Assembly (NCBI RefSeq): GCF_000151315.2
Contig: NW_011887303.1
Span: 742,719-806,718, forward strand
Reading direction: 5' to 3'
DNA length: 64,000 nucleotides
Origin: Capsaspora owczarzaki ATCC 30864
Taxonomy: Eukaryota > Opisthokonta > Filasterea
Within the stretch, counting starts at the first letter, position 1, and each line of letters begins with the position of its first letter. The position numbers and the translations under genes are program-made. Under the pieces are notes generated by a model, which searched no databases, was not told where the DNA came from, and was given only the letters and a program-made list of their open reading frames with translations. Positions 43,515 through 54,950 of this stretch are shown piece by piece.

Positions 43515-45945
43515 ACCCGGCAACCAGCTCCGGAAGAAAGCTGCCGCCAGCCAACGCATGGTCGTTCATCACGTACAAGGACTACTACGAGACCGTCCGC
43601 ACTGCAGCCAAGGCGTTCATCGCGGTAAAACACAAATCCTCTGAATTTTGGATAAATCTTGCACAAATTTGTTTCGCTCAATTTTGTTTTTAACGTGTGG
43701 TTGTTTGTTGCACAGCTGGGACTTGAGCCGCACCATGGCGTGTGCATCCTTGGATTCAACTCGCCCGAGTGGTTTATCGCAGACCTGGGTGCCATTTTCG
43801 CGGGAGGCCTCGGGTGTGGCATTTACACGACCAACTCGCCGGACGCTTGCCAGTTTATCATCGAGGACTCGCGGGCCAATATTGTGGTTGTCGAGAACGA
43901 CACGCAGCTGCAGAAGATCCTGAAGGTACGGCATCGGCTTCCGCTCGTCAAGGCGATCATTCAGTATCACGACAAGCTCAGCGAGCCAGGCGAAGGCCTT
44001 TACTCGGTATGTTGTGGCATGGTTTTTTTTTTTGCGTTTTGATTGTTGGTGTCAGTTGCTGACTCGGTCTATATTCTGCTTCACAATCATTTCCCTCTCT
44101 CCCAGTGGAATGAATTCCTCAGCAAATCATCCTTGACCTCGGACGAAACTTTGGAGGAACGCATCCAAGCTCAGACTGCAACTCACTGCTGCACGTTAAT
44201 CTACACGTCGGGGACAACTGGACACCCCAAGGGAGTCATGTTGTCGCATGACAACTTGACGTGGACTTCGGCGCAGACCAGCAAGCAAGTCAAGGTTGCC
44301 GCAAACGAGCAAGGTTGGTTTTGGAATTTGCGAGTTTGTTTGGTTTTTTGTGGCGTCAAGTCAGTACTCACGAACTGGAGGAAACACATTTGGTTTTTGA
44401 ACGCCCACTACCTGCAGCCGTGAGCTACTTGCCTTTGAGCCACGTCGCAGCCCAAATGACAGACATTCACATGCCCATGCTCCACGGAGCTACCACTTGG
44501 TTTGCCCAAGCCGATGCACTCAAGGTTGGTACCATCATCATCTGACGTTGTTATCGGTTTACGTGAACCACTCGCCCTCGGTTTGCCCGCTTACTTTTGG
44601 CTTCCCTATGGCGCCATCGGTAGGGTTCGCTGGTCGACACGCTCCGGGTTGTGCGACCCACAATCTTCCTAGGCGTACCGCGCGTCTGGGAGAAGATGGC
44701 AGAACAGCTGCAGGCGTTCGGAAAGACGACCTCGGGATTTTCTCAGCGCGTGGCTGGCTGGGCCAAGGAAATTGGACTGGAAGGCAACATGCGTGTAGAG
44801 CGCGGCGAGAGCGTGCCTTGGGGCTGGTCTTTGGCCAATGCGCTGGTGTTTAGCAACATTCGCCAAGCTTTGGGACTTGACCGATGCAAGATTGCACTGT
44901 CGAGCGCCGCGCCAATCTCGCGCGAGACTCTGGATTACTTTTTGTCCATCAATCTTCCCTTGTTTGAAATTTACGGCATGAGTGAAAGCACCGGCCCACA
45001 CACTGTCTCTGTTCCCGGCCAAAGGAAGACAGGATTTGTCGGCGTCACGTTTGACGGCGCAGAGACGCGCATCCATCGACCTGGGCTGGATGGCTCTGGA
45101 GAAATTTGTTTCCGCGGTCGCCACATCTTTATGGGCTACCTCGGCCATCCCGAAAAGACGGCTGAAGTGGTGGATGGCGATGGCTGGCTGCATTCAGGCG
45201 ATGTGGGACAGATGTTTGAGGTATGATGGAGCTATGCCAATGGTTTTGCAGATCCTGGAATGATGATTTGCTCAATTGTACCCTTGCAACACTTTTTCTT
45301 TGCGACTGCCACACTCATCCATTCAGGGCGGCTTTGTTCAAATCACCGGGCGCATCAAAGGTACACCACGGAAAACTTGCACTTTATTTTGTTGGGGGTT
45401 GGAGTGTTTCGCCATCTTCGTCATGGCTCATCTCTCACTGTCTTTCGTTGCACCATGCAGAACTCCTCATCACAGCCGGCGGTGAAAATGTGGCCCCTAC
45501 ACCAATCGAGCAGCGCATCAAGCAGGTCTTGCCGTTCGTGTCGAACGCAATGCTGATTGGAGATCGCCGCAAATTCATCTCGTGCCTGCTCACCCTTCGA
45601 TGCGAGTTTGACGCAGAGGGCAACGCACTCAGTCAGCTGAATCACACCGCTCTGGTTGCCCTCGAGCAGGCCGGAGTGCCCAACACTGTGCGAACCATTC
45701 CCGAAGCGCTCGAGCACCCGGCATTCAACGCTGCACTCGAGCAAGGAATGCGTCTTGTCAATGAGCTATCCGAGTCGCATGCCCAGCACGTTCAGAAGTG
45801 GGTCGTTCTCCCAATGGACTTTACTACCAATGGCGGTGAGCTCGGGCCGACACTCAAGCTGCGTCGTCACGTCGTCATGCAAAAGTACCAACTGCTCATT
45901 GACAGCATGTACGGCGCCTTTGACCAACCCGCCGCCGCCAAGTGA
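42965..45945 (+). CDS. Long-chain acyl-CoA synthetase, bubblegum (ACSBG) type
   Basis: Activates long-chain fatty acids to acyl-CoA using ATP. Seven exons (42965-43624, 43716-44006, 44106-44313, 44418-44524, 44624-45220, 45327-45360, 45461-45945) give 793 residues. Seen: low-complexity N-terminus (residues 1-190, Ser/Asn repeats), LGLEPHHGVCILGFNSPEWF, AMP-binding signature LIYTSGTTGHPKGVMLSHDN, VSYLPLSHVAAQMTDI (bubblegum-type), RPTIFLGVPRVWEKMAEQL, IALSSAAPIS, LFEIYGMSESTGPHT, GEICFRGRHIFMGYL, DGDGWLHSGDVGQ, TGRIKELLITAGGENVAP, NAMLIGDRRKFISCLLTLRC and a late LKLRRHVVMQKY. The 34-nt exon 6 carries the hinge GGFVQITGRIK. ACSBG1/2 in animals are about 700 residues; the surplus is the N-terminal low-complexity part. 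Confidence 0.95.
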
Positions 45946-46136
45946 GCCCCCCTGCTGCTTGCCTTTCCGCCTCTGTCGACTTTGTTTGACGTTGTTATTC
46001 CCCATTCCCGTTCGTTTTTCATTCTACAGCCTATTCCAGTTGCATTAACAAAATATAGTCGTCCATCCGGCTCAGATCAGTCTACTTTATTTTTTTTTTG
46101 TATTCTCCTTCTCCTTCTCAGTCACTCTCAGCATCG

Positions 46137-46804
46137 ATGGGTTTGTTGATTTCGCACCATCGTGGACCAGATGGCGTAACGCCCGCCTTGGTCGTCCCAG
46201 TCCCGGCAGAGACCGCGTCGTCCACATCGCCACCCGTGGATCTCCCGCTGGGCCTGGCCGTCATTCCCGTGCCGCATGGCGACCCGACGCTGGGCGACAA
46301 CGTGCGGCAGTACCAGCTCGTCAACCGCTGGTGGCACGAGCTCGAGCTGCGCGAAGCAGTCTACTTTGTCGTGCCCGTGGCTGCTGGTCTCTGGGGTGAG
46401 GAGGCCCTTTTGGTTTGCGTGGCATGAGTTGAAGATGTGCTGGTGGCCATTTGTTGCATTTGTTGCAGGTGGAGGATGCAAAAGTCAATGGTTCAGTTCT
46501 CAGTGACATTTCTGAGATTTTATGATTGTTTGTGTGACGTTTTGGGTGACCGAACATCACTTGGCTCACCTTTAATTTTCTCTCTAACGAATTCTCTCTA
46601 ACAGGTGCTCGATGGCTTCTCACAGGATACTCGCGGCGATTCGCGCAGCACGTTTACCGACGCAAGATGGCACAGGGTTGGCAGGCACCGCAACCGCCAG
46701 CCAAGCAACCTCTTTATGCATGGAAAGTCCCACATTCGTCCGTTCTTGGGACTAGTCGGAGTAGCAGTAGTAGCAGCAGTAATACTGGGAATGCTCCACC
46801 ATAA
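46137..46804 (+). CDS. Small predicted membrane protein, unknown
   Basis: Two exons (46137-46395, 46605-46804; phase 1) encode 152 residues. MGLLISHHRGPDG start, then Pro/Ala/Val-rich stretch, a segment GDPTLGDNVRQYQLVNRWWH, one likely membrane helix REAVYFVVPVAAGLWGARWL, and a basic stretch GYSRRFAQHVYRRK followed by a Ser-rich end. The helix with flanking positive charges suggests a small mitochondrial or ER membrane protein. I do not recognise the family. The frame closes across a typical GTGAGG...AACAG intron and the hydrophobic block continues across the join, which supports the model. Confidence 0.6.
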
Positions 46805-47040
46805 TGTGACTACAACCCAAATACATGCATTACATCCGACTTTGTACTCCCAGCTTAAATGAGTGCGCATCTTGTTTTTTTTTTTTACACCGAACGGTTG
46901 ACTGTATTCATGCAGCTGGGCGGGAAGAAAAAAAAAACACAAAACACCTTTTTCACGCATGCCACAAAACTCAGTCAAGCAGACCACGTCCCCCAAATAC
47001 AAACTATCGACAAGCAGACAAACAACTGGCGCGTTTGCAT

Positions 47041-49136
47041 TTAGAACGAGCCCTCGAAGGTCTGGGTCTCACCACCCTCGAGAATACGGCAGATGGGGAG
47101 GGCCTTGGGGCGGTTGAAGTCGATCAGGTACTGGGCAGCAAACTTCATGCCGTTGGCGCGCTCGTTGTCGGTGGTCTTCTTGCCAACCCAGACGTAGATG
47201 GCGTTGATGGCGTCAAGGATGAAGACGTCCGAGGTGTCGAGCGACTTGCGGGCGACGGGCTTGACCTCGGTGAAGGTGAGCTTGCCAGTGGCGTCCGAGA
47301 GACGGAAGAGCTTCTTCTCGCCCTTGGGGGCGTCGTCCGAGCCACCCTCCTCGGCGGTCTTGATGGGACCGACGCCGCCGAGCAGGCCCCAGAACTCCTT
47401 GGCCTTCGAGTCGCTGGGGTCGGACTCCTCAACGACGTGAACGACGGGCTTGCCGCTGCGGTCGGCGTCAATCTCGCGAGCGAGCTGGGCAGCCTTCTGC
47501 TTCTCGAGGATGCCAGCCTTAGCGCCGTGGAACTGGTACAGGGTCAGGCCGTTGTCGAGGATGAAGGCGTCGCCAGAGTTGAGCGAGCCGCGGGCCAGAT
47601 CGACCTCGCGAACGACAACGCTCTTCTTTCCCTTGATGTGCAGCAGGCGGGGCTTGTACTCCTCGGGCTTGACCTTGCGGAAGCCAGAATCGACGCCACC
47701 CTTGAGGAGCTCAATCTTGGGGAAGATCTGGAGGAAGTCGGGGCTCTCAAAGCCCTGGACCTCACGGAACTGGACGGGCTCGCCGCCGAGGTGGTCGTCA
47801 AGCTCGACAGTCTTGTAGGCAGCAGTGCCGTACTCGTCCTGCGAGGACTCCTCGCCAATCCAGAAGTGGATGTTCCAGCTCAGCTTGTCGGGGTTGTTCG
47901 CGGGGTCCTTGACGTACGTCTTGAGGACAATGTACGAGTCCCCAGAGTAGAACTGGCCGTGCTGGTTGGCGGGCCACTCCTTGACCTGGAACTTTTCAAT
48001 GCGCCAGACCTGGACGCCAGCCTTCTTGCCAGCGTTGTTCCAAGCGGGCTCCTTGGCAGCGGCGGCCTTGCGGGCGTCCTTGTCACTGTCAGGAGGGAGA
48101 AGGAGGAGGAGTGTGGTGCAGTGAGTCAACAAGTTGCCACAGTGTTTCCAAAAACTCGTTCTCCACCACCAACCGACTCTAGCGTTCGATGACAAAATGC
48201 TTTGACGTTCGAGTTCAAGTCAGAACGAGACAGAGACAGAAGGGGAGAGTGTAGGGAGAAGGAGTACGAGTCAGAGTAGAGAGAAGAGGAGAGCAGAGTT
48301 TGAATTTTCGCCCTTCAGTTCGCTTCAGTTTGCTTCAGTTCCGTTCTTCCAATCCAATCGCGCTTTCATGACTTGGTTTTCAATCGCTTCGTTCCTGATC
48401 AACGCCGATTCGTTGGTTTTTATTCATTATTCATTTATTATTTGAATTTTTTTTTTTCCTTCTTTTTTGTTTGAATCAGGCAACTTCCTAATCGAGCATC
48501 ACCCAAAACAAAGAACAACAACACAAAAAAAAGGCGTTTTCTTTCGTTTTTCGTTGTGTAGTTTTGCTTTCGTTATGCTTTGATTGCGTTGCGTCGCACG
48601 CGATTCAATCGTACGTCAACTGACGCAAAATACGAACAACGCAATGCTTGAAAAAACAAAAAGCAAAACATCAAAGATTCAAAAAAAAAAATTCCAGCAT
48701 TTTTTTATGATGGTTTTTTTCTTTTCTTATTCAAGATTTGTGTTTTTGTTGGGTGATTTTTGATCATCGCAGCAACGACGAAATCAGAGAATGAAAGACG
48801 TATTCATTCACAGTTCGAAGAAGAAGAAGAAGAAGGAAGAAGAAGCAAGAAGAAGAAGAAGAAAGAGAAGAACGACAAAAGGATCTTTTCAATAAAATAA
48901 AAATTGCAAACGTCACAGATTATCATTTTCAATTTTGGAATTCTGCGCTTTTTGTTGAAGGAATTGATCAACGATGGAAGCGAAGAAGGATCTGAATGGG
49001 AAGAAGAAAGAGAGAGAAAAGAGGTGGAGAAGAGGTGGAGAAGTGGAAGAGCGAAAAAGGGGGGGGGGCCGTACAGGCTGGAGCCGAGGAGGGCAATGTT
49101 GGAGTCCTCAATGTCGAACTTCTTGGCCTTTTGCAT
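47041..49136 (-). CDS. Severin-like actin-severing protein (three gelsolin repeats)
   Basis: Calcium-regulated actin filament severing and capping protein. Two exons: a 62-nt first exon at 49136-49075 and 48085-47041, joined in phase 2 across a 989-nt intron, giving 368 residues (Dictyostelium severin about 362). The first exon encodes [20 protein letters not shown], which matches severin's ..DISNTNIAxLG; the join reads [20 protein letters not shown], matching severin's KLDHDTRMAAAGKEPAW. Gelsolin repeat 1: [45 protein letters not shown]2/actin segment [15 protein letters not shown]; repeat 2: [34 protein letters not shown]; repeat 3: [31 protein letters not shown]. No headpiece follows, so it is severin/CapG-like and not villin. 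Upstream in-frame codons of exon 2 (no family match) are intronic. Confidence 0.93.
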
Positions 49137-49220
49137 TGTTGGTTTTGGTTTGGTGTTTTGTTTTGGGGGAGTGAATCGGATCCCAAATTGGGAATGGGAA
49201 TAAGAAATCAGCAAAGGAGC

Positions 49221-49286
<66 letters not shown>

Positions 49287-49517
49287 AGATAATGTGGAAA
49301 AAGGGGCACGCTGAGATTGATTGCATTAGATGGAGAGAAGGAGAGAGAGCGAAAACAACACGAAACACGAAATACGAAAACACGAAACACGAAAACACGA
49401 GATAACACACTCCCGGCGTTCCGTTCCGTTCCGTCAACAAGACAGCCACAGGCAGATGAACGCTCTGCTGCTTGAGAACCATTGGAAAACTGAGTGATCA
49501 AGCGCCAAAAAGTACGG
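49137..49517. other. Intergenic with 63-nt poly-A
   Basis: No gene. Contains the long A run (49222-49284), CGAAACA/CGAAAAC near-repeats around 49360-49400 and the GTTCC repeat near 49420-49433. It lies between the severin start and the stop of the gamma-glutamyltransferase-family gene, on the same strand. Confidence 0.5.
49222..49284. repeat. Poly-A tract (63 nt)
   Basis: Longest homopolymer in the window. No retrogene or element body adjoins it. Confidence 0.95.
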
Positions 49518-52025
49518 CTACCAACCGCACGCCATCCCATCGCTGCGGGGATCACACCCGGCAACAAGGACACCCGTAGGCAGACGTCGGATGACTTGGC
49601 CGCGTCCAAAGACAGACCGCGCAGTGCCAGTCACATGCTGGACGCTGTGTCCCCACCCTGCAAGCTGTTGCAGCACTGCAGCGTCAATGCCTTCTTCCAG
49701 CAACACGGTTGGCAGCCCATCCCCATGCTCATCGGGTGTAATGCAGACTCTGGGCAGGTCGAGAGCATGCTGCGGGTTGTCGTCTTTCAGGAGGTTGAGA
49801 AGCACTTGAACGTGACCTTGCGGCTGAGCGACGCCGATCGCGATTGCGGTGAGCACGAGAGCAAACAACAGGTCAAGCACACGGAAGAACGACCATACCT
49901 GCATGAAACCGCCCATCACGCCGTAACTTGCATACAGCTCCCCAGAATCTGTTGTTAGCATTGCAGGAATGATTGTGTGGTACGGCCGCTTTTCTGGCGC
50001 CACAACATTCGGATGGTTGGGCATCTGTCAACCAGCAACATCAAAGTCAAGGAATCAGTCAAAACACTCACACTGGTTCAACTGCATCTTGTACGGGAAT
50101 CTTACCAGTGAAAAGTTGGACCCGCGGCTTTGGAGCGAAAAGCCAGTCCCTGTTGGGACAATGCAGCTCCCAAAGCCCGTGTAGTTTGAATTCTGCACAA
50201 TGCCAAAAACGATTCACCAATGTCCAAAATTACTGTCGTGAGTTTCCCAGCACGAAAGATTGGATGACTGCAACCTCCAAAGCCTTACAATAAAGCTGCA
50301 TGCATTGCCTTCGCCGTCGACCACGCTAAAGTACACCGTGTCCGTTGAGTTCACGGGAACACCAGTCGACGTCGCTGGGAGCACGCAACCTGGGCGGATG
50401 AGCTGTGCGCGCGTCCTGCCATACTCCTTCAAAGGAAAAAAAACAAAGTGACAAAATTGGAGGTGAGCATTTGAACTCAACCTGCATCCACTCCCCAGAG
50501 CTCTTGCTTCGTACTTTGCTGAGAAGAGTGTCCAACGGAATGTTTGACTTTGTAGGATCCGTGATGTGGAATTGTCCATCTGCGAACGCCAGTCTGTTTG
50601 AAACGGCACAATTAGATCTGGGACAAAGACAAAGTCAAAAAACCCACACCCCCTGTGGTCTCACCTCAAGCTTTCAATAATGTAATGCAGGTACTCGGCG
50701 CTGTTGACTGGGTGACTGAGCACCGGAGTGGCTTCCAGAATGTTGAGGGCAATCAGCGCAATCAAGCCTTGGCCGTTGGGAGGACACTCCCAGACACGGA
50801 GGCCACCAAAGGAGGTGGAAATCGGCGCAACCACGGTGGTATTGTGCAAGGCTGCCTGGTGGAGGGCGTCTGGGCCAATTGAAAGGCTGTGCGCCAGGTG
50901 GCATTGCAAATCTTGCAGCGTCATGACGCCGCCCTTGGCAGACAGCGACTCCACGATCGCTTCGGCCACTCTACCCGTGTAAAATGCCTCTGCGCCCCTT
51001 GCTCCAATCTCCTTCAGGACTCTGCCAAAGTTCAACAAGCCAATCATTGTTCAAAAAGCGAATCCCAGCCGAAAATCCACAACAGACGTTCGACGGCCTC
51101 CGACATACCCTGCCAGTGCTGGATTACGGAACAGCTCGGCAGGCAATGGCGCACGTCCATCAACCAACAAATCAGCACCACCTGGTGATTGGCTTTTCAG
51201 CAGGGCTGCTTGATTGGACCAAGAATGGGCGGTGATGTGACTCACTGGGAATCTGCCACGTCAAACGAACAAGACCAAAGGTCAACAATCACCGGGGGAC
51301 TGTGTTATCCTGCTCCTGCTTGCATCTACATGTACAGCAGTCGAGTCGTGCGTCCATCCTCACCCCTTCTGCGCGAGCTCCACGGCGGGCGTCAAAATGT
51401 CTTGCATGGTGAGACGCCCGCTGCCAAAGAGCTTGAATGTATCGCACCAACCCGTCACTGCTCCGGGAACAGTGACTGCATGCGCGCTGGTGGTTGGAAT
51501 ACACGTTGCGTTCTCAGCGCAGGATTCCCGAGCAATTTGCAGCGTCAACGCGGCAGGCGATCGGCCACTCCCATTCACCGCGTGCACAGTCCGAGTAGAA
51601 GCGCGATAGAATAGGCAGAACATGTCGCCTCCAATTCCAGTGGAACAAGGCTCTAACCGAAAGGGAAACGGGATGTATCGTGTCAGAATTACACAAAGTG
51701 TAAGGTTGAAATTTGTCAATCCAAACCTTACCAGTCACGTTCAGTGCTGCCGCGGTCGCGATCGCTGCATCCGCTGCGTTGCCTCCTCGCTTCAAGATGT
51801 CGATTCCGATTTGCGTTGCCAGCGGCTGGCTGTTTGATGAGCGGGGAAGGGGGAGGGGAGGAGAGACCAAAGACACGAGGCAGAATCGGGTGGTTTGTGT
51901 TTGAGTCGCAAGTTGATCGCACCTCCTCCTCGTCAGTCCACTCCACGGAACAATCACCTTGATGAAACCATGCCATGGGTGCCCATCACAGGGGAACGCC
52001 GTGAAATAAACGGCAAGCTCGTCAT
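49518..52025 (-). CDS. Gamma-glutamyltransferase-family Ntn hydrolase, bacterial YwrD/HpxW-like
   Basis: Self-cleaving N-terminal-nucleophile enzyme. Ten exons (52025-51958, 51829-51732, 51652-51364, 51252-51109, 51021-50665, 50593-50482, 50426-50289, 50192-50106, 50024-49899, 49823-49518) close in phase to 574 residues. Seen: start [67 protein letters not shown]; the cleavage and nucleophile Thr in [80 protein letters not shown]. There is no signal peptide or membrane anchor at the N-terminus, unlike animal GGTs. The DTVYF and INSNYxGFGS words resemble bacterial GGT-like enzymes (YwrD, oxamate amidohydrolase HpxW) more than the animal GTAHLSV type. The donor is therefore uncertain; it may not be glutathione. 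Confidence 0.88.
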
Positions 52026-52823
52026 TTGGGGTGTTTGGTCTGGTCGAAATTTGGCCTAGAGATTGTTTGGAGTCAGCAAAAAATGAACAGTGATCCCTGG
52101 TTCGTACCACCGTACCACCCCCCTAAATTGATTTGGTATAGATCTAGTTTATCAAAGCGAATCCATCGAAGGTACTTCAACACGCATAGGAGCTCGACAG
52201 ACAAAAGCAGTGGTTGATCGGGTTTTTCACTTGCAGCTGCTCACGAATTGGTGTCTTCGAACATTCGAATTTCTCCTGCGATCCTTTTTGCTTTGTCTTA
52301 TTTTATTTTTTTCCCACCATCTTTTTGTCATTATCTCAACCCCCCTCATCCGAGATTGGACTGCGACCATTCGTTGTGCGAGTAAGAACAGCAACCTTCC
52401 TGTTTTTTTTTTTTTTTGTTTTTTTTTTTTGGTTTTTCGCTCTTTTCCATTCTCGCGCTCCTTCTCTTCCTCTCCTCGCTCCGAGTGGCGACGAACGCGC
52501 AGCTCGCCTTGATAGAATGATGCTTGTGCTGGTCGAGTTGGGCGAGGGACGGGGGTCTGCGATGAAGCCGTTGCAAGCGAGAGAGGGAGAGAGAGACAAG
52601 GGGGGGGGAGCAATGGACTTGAGCTTTGCACGCGGCCTTTTGAGGTTTGCTGCAGCAGAAGCGAAGACCGGAGCAGCGATCCAACGCACCCTCCGTCAGG
52701 GCAAACCCACCCACCCTCACAACTGCGAGCTTGACTTTCGGACTGTCGACCCCCGTCGCATCGCTTGCTTGTCTTCCACTCGGCTGCAGTGCGATGAAAA
52801 ACTAAAAAGCGAGACGAGCGATC

Positions 52824-52859
<36 letters not shown>

Positions 52860-53444
52860 CGTTTTTTTTTTCCCCACTCTTTCTCTTCCTTCTCCTCTTC
52901 TGTTCTGTCAACTCCCTCTCACGCTCGCTTCGGCTACACTCGACTCGAGTCATGCAGAACGAGCCAAATGTCTCAGTCTCACCGAAGGAGGGGAAAGGCA
53001 GCCTCCTGCGGCTGTGGACTCGCTTTGAAGATTTTTTTTTTTCGTTCTCTTCCCTCTCCCGCTCCAATGAGCCTGGTGGTCGACCTGCAGATTCGTCCAG
53101 CGTTGAGGATGTGCGCTTGGGGATTGCAGATGAACGCATCCGCGAGCGCGATCGCAGCGGGGTGCGTGTGTCTTCATGTGCCTTTTGGGTTTCCGCGCAA
53201 ATCCCTTCCATCCCTTCTTCTTCGTCCCTGCTCCCACCATCAACATTGTGACTCTACAAGCATGCCAGCAAACCATCTCAGCATGATCGTTTACATGTGG
53301 ATCTCGTCCTCTGCCTCTTCTTCTTTCTTCTCTCCGTTTTTGCCCTCAACCTTGCATCCTATCACTCACCCTCTCCCCCTCATTGTTCTTGCAGGTCCAA
53401 GCTTTTTCTTCTTCTGTCCCTTTTCTTTTGTTTCCCCCTTCAGC
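52026..53444. other. Intergenic / leader of cytochrome c1, low complexity
   Basis: 1.4 kb with no family-like frame. T runs near 52395-52432 and 52829-52859, GA-rich strings near 52575-52605. A long plus-strand frame at 52214-53251 is composition-driven. A pyrimidine-rich TTTCCCCCTTCAG directly before the c1 ATG suggests a 5' UTR intron acceptor. Confidence 0.5.
52829..52859. repeat. Poly-T tract (31 nt)
   Basis: Homopolymer, followed after CG by a second T run. Confidence 0.9.
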
Positions 53445-54407
53445 ATGTTCGCTCGCCTCTTCCGTGGTCGCGCAGGACTTCTGACGGCCGCTGCTGGCGC
53501 CAGCACGGTTGCCGCTGCCGGCTTCTACACCACCGTTCTGGCCAGCTCCGATGAGCTCCACCCCGCCGCGTACCCCTGGAGCCACGGCGGCCCCCTCAGC
53601 TCCTTTGACCACGCCAGGTATGCAGCGGCATGCACCATTGGAGGCTTGTGGAGGGGTTGATCTTGGACCTCTCATTCTCTGTGTGTCTCACCTCGTTTCG
53701 TCTTTTCTGCTCGTCTCCCTCTCCCTCTCCCTCTCCCTCTCCCTTCTCCCTCTGACAGCGTTCGCCGTGGTTTCGAGGTCTACAAGCAGGTGTGCAGCGC
53801 ATGCCACAGCTTGGACAAGATTGCCTTCCGCAACTTGGTCGGCGTCACCCACACTTTGGACGAGGCTAAGGCTCTTGCCGCTGATGTTGACGTCGAGGAC
53901 GGCCCTGACGACTCTGGCAAGATGTTCAAGCGCCCCGGCAAGCTTTCCGACTATATGCCGCGCCCGTACCCCAACGACCAGGCGGCCCGCTTTGCCAACG
54001 GCGGCGCTCTGCCACCGGATCTTTCGCTCGTGATTAAGGCCCGACATGGCCGTGAGGATTATCTTTTCGCTCTGCTGACGGGCTACAAGGAGCCCCCAGC
54101 AGGCATCGTCCTCCGCGAGGGTCTCCACTACAACCCCTACTTTGCTGGCGGCGCCATCGGCATGGCCCAGGCTCTGTACGACGAGATGATTGAGTACGAG
54201 GACGGCACTCCCGCCTCGCAATCCCAAATGGCCAAGGATGTTGCCACTTTCCTTGCCTGGGCCGCTGAGCCTGAAATGAACGAGCGCAAGCGAATGGGCA
54301 TGAAGGCCATCACTCTTCTGACTCTCGCTGCCGGCGCCACCTGGTATGTCAAGCGACAGCGGTGGTCTGTGCTCAAGACCCGAAAGCACGTTTACACGGG
54401 CAAGTAA
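53445..54407 (+). CDS. CYC1: Cytochrome c1, heme protein of complex III
   Basis: Passes electrons from the Rieske protein to cytochrome c in the mitochondrial inner membrane. Exons 53445-53617 and 53759-54407 (phase 2) give 273 residues. Seen: N-terminal targeting/hydrophobic segment [20 protein letters not shown], then [40 protein letters not shown] with the CxxCH heme site, [60 protein letters not shown] with the Met axial ligand region, [20 protein letters not shown], and C-terminal anchor [20 protein letters not shown]. All motifs are those of the nuclear-encoded mitochondrial protein; length is normal once the presequence is counted. The intron ends in CTCCCT repeats. Confidence 0.97.
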
Positions 54408-54950
54408 ACCAGCAAAAGACCAGGCAGCAGACAAGAAAAAACAAAACAAAAAGCGAACATGAAGCTTTTTCTACGATTTTCGTTGCTCTGTCCTGTCTTT
54501 TTTTTTTCTCTCTCTCGTCCCTTTCTCTCCTTTCGGTCATGGTTCTATTCATGACTGAGGTTTTGTTTTGTTCAAATTACTCTTGGTGCCGTCCACATCG
54601 CCATATTTTTTTGTTTTTTTGTATGCGTGTATTTTTTGTTTTTTTGTTCATTGACACTTTCAAACTTTGCTTTGCTGGTTGTCCATCCATCCAATCGTTG
54701 TAAATAACTTGCTAGCGGGAGTGTTTGAAAAGACCGAGTGTATTTGGTTTTTTGGCGGCGGTGGAAACGACAGTATTTACAGTTCAAAACGATTGACCAG
54801 TCACGCGTTAGAGAATAACACAGTTTTTCTCGCTTTGGTGTTGGTTGGCAAAAAAGAAAGAGATTTCCATCCTTTTTTTTTTTTTTTCTGATGCCATGCA
54901 AGCAGATGCAACGAAACGCACGCCAGCCATCAATAAGAGAAAACGTCGAC
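54408..54950. other. 3' regions of cytochrome c1 and FA2H (convergent)
   Basis: 543 nt, T-rich (runs of T near 54500, 54608-54640, 54873-54888). No gene seen. Confidence 0.5.

Noticed and set aside
46825-48192. Plus-strand open frame of 455 codons opposite severin
   Set aside because: Antisense shadow of a strongly codon-biased gene; Leu/Val/Gly repeats only.
49222-49284. 63-nt poly-A as a possible retroposon tail
   Set aside because: No target-site duplication, no element or processed gene body on either side.
52214-53251. Plus-strand open frame of 345 codons before cytochrome c1
   Set aside because: It runs through T homopolymers and GA repeats, giving Phe and Ser/Arg runs. No family resemblance.
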